From Chaetoderma sp. LZ-2023a (Eukaryota; Mollusca; Caudofoveata; Chaetodermatida; Chaetodermatidae): 64,000 bases of DNA. Location of the stretch: the NCBI GenBank assembly GCA_034401795.1, contig CM067369.1, forward strand, positions 190,174,630-190,238,629. The letters are read 5' to 3'. Both the position numbers and the translations under genes were made by a program. A model generated the notes under the pieces. The model ran no database searches, was not told where the DNA came from, and saw only the letters and a list, made by a program, of their open reading frames with translations. Positions within the stretch are counted from its first letter, which is position 1, and the number at the start of each line of letters is the position of its first letter. Of the stretch, positions 55,618-64,000 are shown in pieces.

Positions 55618-57917
55618 ACAAGGGCCAGGGTAACATCCGCCCGGAAACAGGACTGGGCAGTAATATTGTCAATTTAACTGGCTCCCCATTATGTGAAGCA
55701 GAGCAGTCACTGCTCAATTTTGGTCTTACATTTGTCCCAACACCAAAACCTAAAACAGGTTTGGATGCTCTTTTAGATAATGGCTGTATGGAAACATCCG
55801 AATTTAGTCACCGTATTAAGTTAGCAGACTTCTTTCGTAACTCTAATAGTAACATTCCACCATTCATTGAAAAAACTGGCTGGGCACCAAACGTAAAAAT
55901 CCTGGACCCAGCGATCGGTGAAAGCATAGAACTCTTTTCAGAACGTGTTAAAAATTCTACATTCCCTAATGATCAACCAAATTTACCCTATGAGGAACGC
56001 CAGGCCTTAATTGAATTGTCTAAAAACAGCGAAATTGTCATCAAACCTGCAGATAAAGGGTCAGCGACTGTAATAATGCTTAAAGATAACTATAAACGTG
56101 AAGCACAACGACAACTTAGTAACCCAAAGCATTACCAGAAACTAAGCAAACCACTTTGGCAAAATAATTGCAGCAAATTTAATGAGATTCTTCAAAAATT
56201 GCTCGATAGCAAGAAGATCACCGAAAAGCAACATAAGTATCTCTTTGCTAAACTTGAGTCAAAACCACGGACTTTCTATCTTTTGCCAAAAATTCATAAA
56301 ACCATAGATTCGTGGTTGGACCCAATGTCACCGCCCGGGCGACCTATAATCTCTGATTGTGGCTCAGAATCCTACAGAATCAGTGAATACATCGATTACC
56401 ATCTACAGCCAATAGCAAATAGACACCCCAGCTTCTTGAAAAACACAGAAGACTTCTTATCACAGGTCTCTGAGACCTGGATACCTCCAAATTCATTCTT
56501 GGTCACGCTTGACATCGATGCTATGTATACAAACATTGACATCGAGAAGGGTATAAATTCTATCCGTAGAGCATTCGTGAACTACCCAGACACCAACAGG
56601 CCAGACAGAGAAGTAATAGCTCTATTAGAGCTGAGTCTGAAAGGCAATGATTTTGAATTCGATGGCGAAATTTACCAACAAATTTGCGGCTGTGCGATGG
56701 GCAAGCGCTTTAGCCCATGTTTTGCCAATATTTACGTAGCAGAGTGGGAGGAGGAAGCGTTAGAAAAGTGTCCAAAACATCCCCTCATTTATCGCAGGTA
56801 CCTTGATGACATTTTCATGATTTGGCAACACACAAAGGCAGAGTTTGATGAATTTTTCGAAATTCTGAACAATCACGATCCGAATATCAAATTAAAAGCA
56901 ACCATTGACGAGATGTCCGTAGATTTCCTGGATGTAACTGTATATAAAGGTCTAAAGTATGAAACAACTGGCTACTTAGACTACAAAGTGTATTTCAAAC
57001 CAACCGATTCGCATCAGCTATTGCACAAAAAATCTTTCCATCCACCACATACTTTTAAAGGAATAGTTAAATCACAAATAATCCGTTTTCACAGGAATTC
57101 TAGTGATAGAAAAAATTTTGAAGAAGCGTGCTCTACCCTATTCAAAGCCCTCAAACCACGAGGTTACTCCTCACGATTCTTGCGCAAAATCAAATCTGAA
57201 ACATTAGACGGCTTGGAATCCATTCCAGATAATGCCTCAAATTGTCGTCCTACCAAAATTTCTCACAATCGTCCTATTATAGGTGTAGGCGAATCTCGCA
57301 AATGCGGAAAGAAAAGGTGCAAGTTAGATGAATTTCTCCCAAACCAGAATACTTTCACGAGCTTTCAGAACAAAAGCAAGTTCCAACTTCAGTCTAATCT
57401 AGATTGTGACTCTGAAAATGTTATTTATCTAATTTCATGCAAATTGTGCCAAAAACAGTATGTCGGCGAAACCAAATGTCCATTAAGATGGCGGGCAACT
57501 CGACACCTCTCAGATATTAGGCTAGAGAAAGACACACATGTTTCCGAACATTTTAATCTTCCTGACCATTTAGTCCTTCGTGACTTTGAAATTATGCCGA
57601 TTGAACAGCCACCCCTTTCAGATACGGCAGAAGAAACTGATAAACAAAGAAAACTTCGAGAATCGTTTTGGATTAAAGAACTCGAAACACAGTGGCCAAG
57701 GGGAATAAACTCGGACCCAGGCTTATCTGATCAACGTGACAAAATTCCATTCATTCTGACCTATAATCGGAAAAACGTTGAAATTTCCAAAATTTTGAAA
57801 GATGAGTATCAAAACCTACAGGAGAAACTGAAACAACCCTTTAACAAGCGACCAGTAATTGCGTTCAAGAAAAATCCGAATCTACGTGACATCTTGGTAA
57901 AAGCAAAACTCAAATAG
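55611..57917 (+). CDS. Penelope T1 ORF2: reverse transcriptase and GIY-YIG endonuclease
   Basis: The frame is open from 55599 without any ATG before the first conserved block; I give the first codon after the presumed -1 slip. Order: 'EAEQSLLNFGLTFVPTPKP' (Penelope N-terminal block), 'VIKPADKGSATVIML', 'FYLLPKIHK', 'VTLDIDAMYTNI', 'CAMGKRFSPCFANIYVAEW', catalytic 'YLDD' (56799-56810), 'DFLDVTVYK', 'KSFHPPHTFKGIVKSQIIRF', a Cys cluster 'CGKKRC', and the nuclease 'VIYLISCKLCQKQYVGET' (about 57420-57473) with the CX2C insertion typical of Neptune/Poseidon-type Penelope elements. Known role: target nicking and priming. No internal stop. A TTG at 55761 is an alternative but would drop the first block. 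Confidence 0.9.
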   Translation, partial: KLDKGQGNIRPETGLGSNIVNLTGSPLCEAEQSLLNFGLTFVPTPKPKTGLDALLDNGCMETSEFSHRIKLADFFRNSNSNIPPFIEKTGWAPNVKILDPAIGESIELFSERVKNSTFPNDQPNLPYEERQALIELSKNSEIVIKPADKGSATVIMLKDNYKREAQRQLSNPKHYQKLSKPLWQNNCSKFNEILQKLLDSKKITEKQHKYLFAKLESKPRTFYLLPKIHKTIDSWLDPMSPPGRPIISDCGSESYRISEYIDYHLQPIANRHPSFLKNTEDFLSQVSETWIPPNSFLVTLDIDAMYTNIDIEKGINSIRRAFVNYPDTNRPDREVIALLELSLKGNDFEFDGEIYQQICGCAMGKRFSPCFANIYVAEWEEEALEKCPKHPLIYRRYLDDIFMIWQHTKAEFDEFFEILNNHDPNIKLKATIDEMSVDFLDVTVYKGLKYETTGYLDYKVYFKPTDSHQLLHKKSFHPPHTFKGIVKSQIIRFHRNSSDRKNFEEACSTLFKALKPRGYSSRFLRKIKSETLDGLESIPDNASNCRPTKISHNRPIIGVGESRKCGKKRCKLDEFLPNQNTFTSFQNKSKFQLQSNLDCDSENVIYLISCKLCQKQYVGETKCPLRWRATRHLSDIRLEKDTHVSEHFNLPDHLVLRDFEIMPIEQPPLSDTAEETDKQRKLRESFWIKELETQWPRGINSDPGLSDQRDKIPFILTYNRKNVEISKILKDEYQNLQEKLKQPFNKRPVIAFKKNPNLRDILVKAKLK

Positions 57918-58012
57918 CTATCCATAATATCCATCTCAATCATTCAACATTAACCCTTGCATGATGGTCAGCCAAAAACGGTCAATTTAGTGATCTTGGG
58001 CAATGTCCATTT
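57918..58012 (+). other. Penelope T1 3' spacer start, cut
   Basis: Matches 51257-51351 and then leaves the Penelope sequence at GTCCATTTG, where a 17-bp inverted-repeat arm begins. Confidence 0.85.
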
Positions 58013-58546
58013 GAACACACGTGTCATGCNNNNNNNNNNNNNNNNNNNNNNNNNNNNNNNNNNNNNNNNNNNNNNNNNNNNNNNNNNNNNNNNNNNNNNN
58101 NNNNNNNNNNNNNNNNNNNNNNNNNNNNNNNNNNNNNNNNNNNNNNNNNNNNNNNNNNNNNNNNNNNNNNNNNNNNNNNNNNNNNNNNNNNNNNNNNNNN
58201 NNNNNNNNNNNNNNNNNNNNNNNNNNNNNNNNNNNNNNNNNNNNNNNNNNNNNNNNNNNNNNNNNNNNNNNNNNNNNNNNNNNNNNNNNNNNNNNNNNNN
58301 NNNNNNNNNNNNNNNNNNNNNNNNNNNNNNNNNNNNNNNNNNNNNNNNNNNNNNNNNNNNNNNNNNNNNNNNNNNNNNNNNNNNNNNNNNNNNNNNNNNN
58401 NNNNNNNNNNNNNNNNNNNNNNNNNNNNNNNNNNNNNNNNNNNNNNNNNNNNNNNNNNNNNNNNNNNNNNNNNNNNNNNNNNNNNNNNNNNNNNNNNNNN
58501 NNNNNNNNNNNNNNNNNNNNNNNNNNNNNGCATGACACGTGTGTTC
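58013..58546. other. 500-base assembly gap flanked by 17-bp inverted arms
   Basis: GAACACACGTGTCATGC (58013-58029), 500 N (58030-58529), then GCATGACACGTGTGTTC (58530-58546), the exact reverse complement. Neither arm belongs to the Penelope unit as seen in the other copies. The 500 N is likely a placeholder length. Confidence 0.95.
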
Positions 58547-59336
58547 GTGCTCTACCCTATTCAAAGCCCTCAAACCACGAGGTTACTCCTCGCGATTCTT
58601 GCGCAAAATCAAATCTGAAACATTAGACGGCTTGGAATCCATTCCAGATAATGCCTCAAATCGTCGGCCTACCAAAATTTCTCACAATCGTCCTATTATA
58701 GGTGTAGGCGAATCTCGCAAATGCGGAAAGAAAAGGTGCAAGTTAGATGAATTTCTCCCAAACCAGAATACTTTCACGAGCTTTCAGAACAAAAGCAAGT
58801 TCCAACTTCAGTCTAATCTAGATTGTGACTCTGAAAATGTTATTTATCTAATTTCATGCAAATTGTGCCAAAAACAGTATGTCGGCGAAACCAAATGTCC
58901 ATTAAGATGGCGGGCAACTCGACACCTCTCAGATATTAGGCTAGAGGAAGACACACATGTTTCGGAACATTTTAATCTTCCTGACCATTTAGTCCTTCGT
59001 GACTTTGAAATTATGCCGATTGAACAGCCACCCCTTTCAGATACGGCAGAAGAAACTGATAAACAAAGAAAACTTCGAGAATCGTTTTGGATTAAAGAAC
59101 TCGAAACACAGTGGCCAAGGGGAATAAACTCGGACCCAGGCTTATCTGATCAACGTGACAAAATTCCATTCATTCTGACCTATAATCGGACAAACGTTGA
59201 AATTTCCAAAATTTTGAAAGATGAGTATCAAAACCTACAGGAGAAACTGAAACAACCCTTTAACAAGCGACCAGTAATTGCGTTCAAGAAAAATCCGAAT
59301 CTACGTGACATCTTGGTAAAAGCAAAACTCAAATAG
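58547..59336 (+). pseudogene. Penelope unit T2: ORF2 C-terminal fragment
   Basis: Corresponds to 57128-57917 of T1: the end of the RT region ('STLFKALKPRGY'), the Cys cluster and the whole GIY-YIG domain, ending at the same stop. Only a few single-base differences. The rest of the unit is truncated or lies in the gap. Confidence 0.92.
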
Positions 59337-59368
59337 CTATCCATAATATCCATCTCAATCATTCAACA

Positions 59369-59610
59369 TTAACCCTTGCATGATGGTCAGCCAAAAACGG
59401 TCAATTTAGTGATCTTGGGCAATGTCCATTTGCCGGCGGGGATTGGAGTATTTTTGAAAATTTACCACTGTAATGACTGGCTCGGGAACCGAGACAGTCG
59501 TTCCAGTGGTGTATTCTCGGGAATGACCTTGTCTGTGCCTGCAAATGTACATTAAATAAGTAAGCGCATATTTGGATTTTACTGAACAAATTTAACCAGT
59601 AAAGGGTTAA
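59369..59610. mobile_element. TTAA-flanked MITE inside Penelope spacer, T2 copy
   Basis: Same 242-bp length, same TTAA ends and same position as 51289-51530, with only a few substitutions. Confidence 0.65.
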
Positions 59611-60345
59611 CATTAATGCCATATGGCTTTCCTCAAACAAAATGACAAATCTCAGGCAGTAGGATAAACCAAAATATCTTAAATTTTTGAATTTTTTCAA
59701 TTATTGAAGATTCTGAGCCAGTGCGTTGACAATATTGACTACATACTTGCGAGTGCCAGTTCTGTTATTTTACTGCCTTGTAAAAACATAACTTATATAT
59801 CCGTCGACACCGTCAGGCAGTCTGTCGGTCTTTCAGTGGAGAGACTTATATACCAAATTCTACAATCATTCCCGGATTCACTCTCCTGCTTCTCCACTCA
59901 TTCACTGGTCCACCCGCCTAACCATCCATCAGCTCCTGTCAATCCACCCATGCATTCACTGGTCTGGCTGTCACATGGTCCACTTGTCCGTCAGTCCGTT
60001 TGCCCATCCCTCCCGCTACTCTGCCGTCCCACTGCCCGTCTGTCCATCTCGAACTCCCACTCCTGCACCTTCTCCAGCCGATCCCCGCTCTATCCTTCTC
60101 TCCTACCCATCCATCATCCGGCCTCTCATCCATCCATGGGGGTGGGGCGGGGGGGGTGTAATGTGAATGGTGTGTGCGTGCGTGCGTACATGCGTGCGTG
60201 CGTGTAAACATGTGCCTACGTGTGTACATGTGTGTACGTGCGTACATGCGTGCGTGTGTAAATGTGGGTACGTGCATGCGTGCGCGTGTATGTGTGTGTG
60301 CGTGTGTGTGTGTGAGCGTGCGTGTGTGTGGGTGGATGGGTGGAT

Positions 60346-61260
60346 GGATGGTCCTCCCCCTCTATCCAGCCATGCCCACTCTATTCTTCCTTCCTTCCCA
60401 TCCCTCATTCCATCTCCACATCGGGATGGATGGATGGATCTTTCCCATCCCTTCCATGGATGGATGGATGAATGGATGGATGAATGGATGGATGGTTTGA
60501 TGTATGGGTGGGTGGATGGTGGGATGGATGGATGGATGGATCCTGCCCATCAATCATCCCCAATCCCCTTCCTTCCATGGGTGTGTGGGATGGATGGATG
60601 GATGGATGGACGGTTGGTTGGATGGATGGATGGATGGATGGATGGATGAATGGATGGATGGATGGATGGATGGATGGATGGATGGATGGATGGATGGATG
60701 GATGGATGGATGGATAGTCCTCCCCGTCTATCCAGCCATGCCCACTCCATTCTTCCTTCCTTCCCATCCCTCATTCCATCTCCACATCGGGATGGATGGA
60801 TGGATGGATCTTTCCCATCCCTTCTTCCCTCCCTTCCATGGATGGATGGATGAATGGATGGATGAATGGATGGATGGTTTGATGTATGGGTGGGTGGATG
60901 GTGGGATGGATGGATGGATCCTGCCCATCAATCATCCCCAATCCCCTTCCTTCCATGGGTGTGTGGGATGGATGGATGGATGGATGGTTGGTTGGTTGGA
61001 TGGATGGATGGATGGATGGATGGATGGATGGATGGATGGATGGATGGTTGGTTGGTTGGTTGGTTGGTTGGATGGATGGATGGATGGATGGATGGATCCT
61101 TCCTCCCTCTCTCCGACTAGGCTCTATCCTTCCTTTATGCCCGTCCCCATCCCACCTCCCCATCCTTCCCTGGATGGATGGGGGCGTGGGATGGATGGAT
61201 GGTTGGATGTCTGGATGGATGGATGGTTGGATGGGTGGATGGATGGATGGATGGATCTGT
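60346..61260. repeat. Higher-order TGGA satellite, two large units
   Basis: GTCCTCCCC(C/G)(T/T)CTATCCAGC block at 60351 and 60717, each followed by the same series of blocks as in T0-T1. A GGTT-variant run (TTGGTTGG) near 61046-61070 is longer than in the other spacer. Confidence 0.9.
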
Positions 61261-61608
61261 CCATCTGCCTTGCCAGCCATCCGGCTCTCTGTGTGTCCGT
61301 CCAGCCACTCACTCACATAAAATTAAGGGAGCTGAATACTACTTTCTTTCTACATGTATGAACAAAGTTTAAATATTAACACTGCAGTGGCCTTTCCGGT
61401 GTGGTGAACAAAATTCTATAAAATGACAAAATATGTCCTCCAAACTTGATTAATTTTCTCGGCATCAAATGATCAAAAGGAATCAAAAGGCAAAATTGAG
61501 TGTCCCAACAAAAGCATATAACACCTTTGAATGATCGGTTCATGATCTCGTGAAGGAAACACTACTCACTTATCAATCCAATTCGGAAGAGTAAAATTTC
61601 ACTAATCT

Positions 61609-62095
61609 GTGTGGAGTGAAACCAGTCCACTAATCATTGGCTTTATTAATGATGTTTGTGATAAACCCGAATCAAAGGAAATTCAAACCTTGCACAAAGT
61701 TCAATTGTTCAAATTAAACCATAGAGTAGTTTTTCAAAGGAGATTGAGTAATTCAGTAAACGTATATAAAGCTGTCTATACTGAAGGACTGACAGATGTG
61801 TCATACAGGCTACTGATGAAGCACATCCATGTGAAATGCATTTAGCCAATTGACGGTGTCCATAATTACTGTGAGTAACTTATAATATTGCGTATTGTAT
61901 TGTTGTATTGTTAACCCTTGCATATTACATGTTAATTCTATAATTTGTCTTTCAGGTGTAAGTAATATATTGGTTCAATTTGTAGTTGATGTGAATGAAT
62001 TTGTGTGCTTGAATTTGAGTTTGCCTGACCGAATCGTTCTTACCTGCTCAACTGCCTGTCTGATTGCTAGTTAGATTGAACGATTGTCTGTCTGA
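61609..62095 (+). promoter_or_regulatory. Penelope T3 leader: hammerhead-like motif and 85-bp intron
   Basis: Hammerhead-like 61798-61856: stem I GGCTA next to CTGATGA (61813-61819) pairs perfectly with TAGCC (61843-61847), GTCA (61800-61803) pairs with TGAC (61851-61854), GAAA at 61833-61836. Stem II is weak. Candidate intron GTGAGT (61871) to TTTCAG (61955), again 85 bp. Confidence 0.5.
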
Positions 62096-63583
62096 ATGGC
62101 TATTGCGAGGAAGAATGGTCGTAGGAAGAATGGAGATGGTAAAGGGGGTTCATCTGCGCATGCGCGCCTGGTAAAGCTGTATTACCAAATAATTCAGTGC
62201 TTCCACCATATTGCTACGCTACGTAGGCATTTAGATGCCGAAACTCTCCCTGATGGGCTTAGCAGGAAGGTGGAAGAGCTGAATGGATTTTGTAAGCCAG
62301 CTATACCAAATGATGACATCTACTTTGCCATCTGGAATGTGAATTTTGAGTGGGCAAAATCTACCATTAAGGCCATGTTAAATCACTATAATGAACAACT
62401 TGGTAGTATTAGAACTGAAGTAGTCCTCACACAGGCAATGCCACATTTAGACCTAGGTCGTGCTAAATCCAGTGCTATACGCTGGGCAAAAAACAATTAT
62501 AAGAGAAAGCTCGACATTAATGCGATTAGTTCTTTTTACGATTTTGTGCGACCGATAGATCCATCTCAGCAACCAATTCAAAATCTCGCACAAGCCACGC
62601 CTCTGGTCATGATACCAACTGTGGCCCCACAATCACAAATGAAAAAACGCCTCAGATCACCTGAAACTTCGCCGCCAGTCACAAAACGAGTAGACAATAA
62701 AACCTCTCCATTGCTACCATTAGATTCTGGCCCTAGAGATATGCTATTTGAAGCATCATTAATCCCACTACCTGACTCTCCACTAGGCAATCTAAATGAC
62801 CCAAACGAATATCCGCCCTTGCCACAGAGGGAAAGGGTTAATGGTAGCAAATCTGGTCCACGGACTGGCGCTTCTCAGAAATCCCCCAAGAGCAGTCAAC
62901 CATCGGGTCTCAAGACCCCATCCCCAACAGGGAAACTGCCACAGCCCAGCTTTTCTCCAACTCCAGGTCCAAGTAATGCACCGGAGGTGCGTCCTATTAA
63001 ATTTGCAAATAGACCCCAACAACCCACCATGTTGGAGAGAAACATTTTTTGGAAATTTCGTCATGAAATCGAAAACAAAATTGACTGGCGACTACCTGTT
63101 CTCGCGAACAAAGTACTCATCTTTGGAGCTTCGAACCTGAGTCGCATTAATGTTGAGCCCCACCCTGAAACGCAAGTTGCCTGCTACCCAGGAGCTAAAT
63201 TGTGTCATGCTAGAGGACTAATTCAAAAGTACACTGGATCATTTAAACCAGAGAAAATAGTGATCAACATTGGCATTAATGATATGAATGAACCCATCTC
63301 TAGTTCAAAACATAGATTAATGCTGCTTCTCAGTGCGATTAAGTCCAAATTCCCAAAGACTGCGATTTACTTCGCAAAACTTAACTATTCAAGTCGGTTG
63401 ACAGCTCAGCAGAAGTTGGCGATTCAGTCCATCAATTCGACGGCTGAATCATCAAAATCTGTGACTGTCATTCCTGCACTTAGACTCTCCGAATTTAATG
63501 TTGTTAAGGATAACATTCATTGGACTGAGAAGACAGCTAACTCGATGTATTCTGCCTGGCTTAAATTCCTAAATTTAAACTAG
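62096..63583 (+). CDS. Penelope T3 ORF1: SGNH-hydrolase-domain protein
   Basis: 495 residues, seven substitutions from the T1 protein and no length change. The Ser, G-x-N-D and D-x-x-H positions of the hydrolase are all unchanged. The slippery heptamer near its end (63571-63577) is identical. Confidence 0.85.
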   Translation: MAIARKNGRRKNGDGKGGSSAHARLVKLYYQIIQCFHHIATLRRHLDAETLPDGLSRKVEELNGFCKPAIPNDDIYFAIWNVNFEWAKSTIKAMLNHYNEQLGSIRTEVVLTQAMPHLDLGRAKSSAIRWAKNNYKRKLDINAISSFYDFVRPIDPSQQPIQNLAQATPLVMIPTVAPQSQMKKRLRSPETSPPVTKRVDNKTSPLLPLDSGPRDMLFEASLIPLPDSPLGNLNDPNEYPPLPQRERVNGSKSGPRTGASQKSPKSSQPSGLKTPSPTGKLPQPSFSPTPGPSNAPEVRPIKFANRPQQPTMLERNIFWKFRHEIENKIDWRLPVLANKVLIFGASNLSRINVEPHPETQVACYPGAKLCHARGLIQKYTGSFKPEKIVINIGINDMNEPISSSKHRLMLLLSAIKSKFPKTAIYFAKLNYSSRLTAQQKLAIQSINSTAESSKSVTVIPALRLSEFNVVKDNIHWTEKTANSMYSAWLKFLNLN

Positions 63584-64000
63584 ACAAGGGCCAGGGTAAC
63601 ATCTGCCCGGAAACAGGACTGGGCAGTAATATTGTCAATTTAACTGGCTCCCCATTATGTGAAGCAGAGCAGTCACTGCTCAATTTTGGTCTTACATTTG
63701 TCCCAACACCAAAACCTAAAACAGGTTTGGATGCTCTTTTAGATAATGGCTGTATGGAAACATCTGAATTTAGTCACCGTATTAAGTTAGCAGACTTCTT
63801 TCGTAACTCTAATAGTAACATTCCACCATTCATTGAAAAAACTGGCTGGGCACCAAACGTAAAAATCCTGGACCCAGCGATCGGTGAAAGCATAGAACTC
63901 TTTACAGAACGTGTTAAAAATTCTAAATTCCCTAATGATCAACCAAATTTACCCTATGAGGAACGCCAGGCCTTAATTGAATTGTCTAAAAACAGCGAAA
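63577..64000 (+). CDS. Penelope T3 ORF2, N-terminal part, runs off the window
   Basis: The same frame as T1 ORF2, open from 63565 and continuing to the window edge ('LPYEERQALIELSKNSE'). It includes the N-terminal block 'LLNFGLTFVPTPKP'. The RT core lies beyond the window, so intactness is unknown. Confidence 0.85.

Larger units (their letters stand above)
59337..61597 (+). repeat. Penelope inter-unit spacer (T2-T3)
   Basis: Same order as 51257-53630: TTAA MITE (59369-59610), C/T-rich stretch, GTGC tract (60165-60345), higher-order TGGA satellite (60346-61260). It is shorter because the satellite has two complete large units (block starts at 60351 and 60717) instead of three, and the TGGA runs differ in length. 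Confidence 0.85.

Noticed and set aside
58024-58573. Open frames across the N gap
   Set aside because: Consist of undetermined bases.

Overview
The window is repeat-dense, intergenic-looking DNA from an animal, most likely an aquatic invertebrate. The evidence is the element mix: an intact two-ORF APE-type LINE of the L1/Tx1 kind, CR1/L2-like and RNase H-bearing LINE remains, GIY-YIG Penelope-like elements, a BEL/Pao fossil, many hairpin MITEs and abundant trinucleotide microsatellites. The lineage cannot be fixed from sequence alone. I found no confident host gene, no tRNA or rRNA gene and no CRISPR array. One 500-base assembly gap lies at 58030-58529.

Layout. 1-37 kb is a graveyard of older repeats: a BEL/Pao fragment at the left edge; LINE remains at 3.5-4.3, 6.7-7.5, 9.5-10.8, 15.6-16.4, 17.2-17.7 and 21.2-24.1 kb; a large composite repeat (7.8-11.2 kb) built of ~620-bp monomers; foldback elements; and a MITE family with a perfect central hairpin and many TGACGTCA motifs, seen about ten times between 15 and 37 kb. 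At 31.5-36.6 kb two diverged copies of one segment flank a tandem array of ~280-bp units that carry tRNA-like sequence.

37.1-50.8 kb holds two nearly identical minus-strand LINEs. Copy A looks complete (5' UTR, ORF1 with two zinc knuckles, ORF2 with endonuclease and reverse transcriptase, 3' UTR, poly-A) and is bounded on both sides by long (CTA)n microsatellite. Copy B starts in the same microsatellite, has one internal stop in ORF2, and is cut inside ORF1 where Penelope sequence begins.

50.8-64 kb is a head-to-tail array of Penelope-like units on the plus strand (T0 fragment, T1 full, T2 fragment after the gap, T3 running off the window). A full unit has a ~2.8-kb spacer/leader (a TTAA-flanked MITE, higher-order TGGA satellite, a hammerhead-like motif and an 85-bp candidate intron), ORF1 with a C-terminal SGNH hydrolase domain, and ORF2 with the Penelope reverse transcriptase and GIY-YIG nuclease. 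ORF1 and ORF2 overlap in different frames at a canonical A AAT TTA slippery heptamer, and the ORF2 frame has no ATG before its first conserved motif. This array is the most interesting system in the window: SGNH protein, RT-nuclease, apparent -1 frameshift coupling, a possible ribozyme and an intron in one young retroelement.
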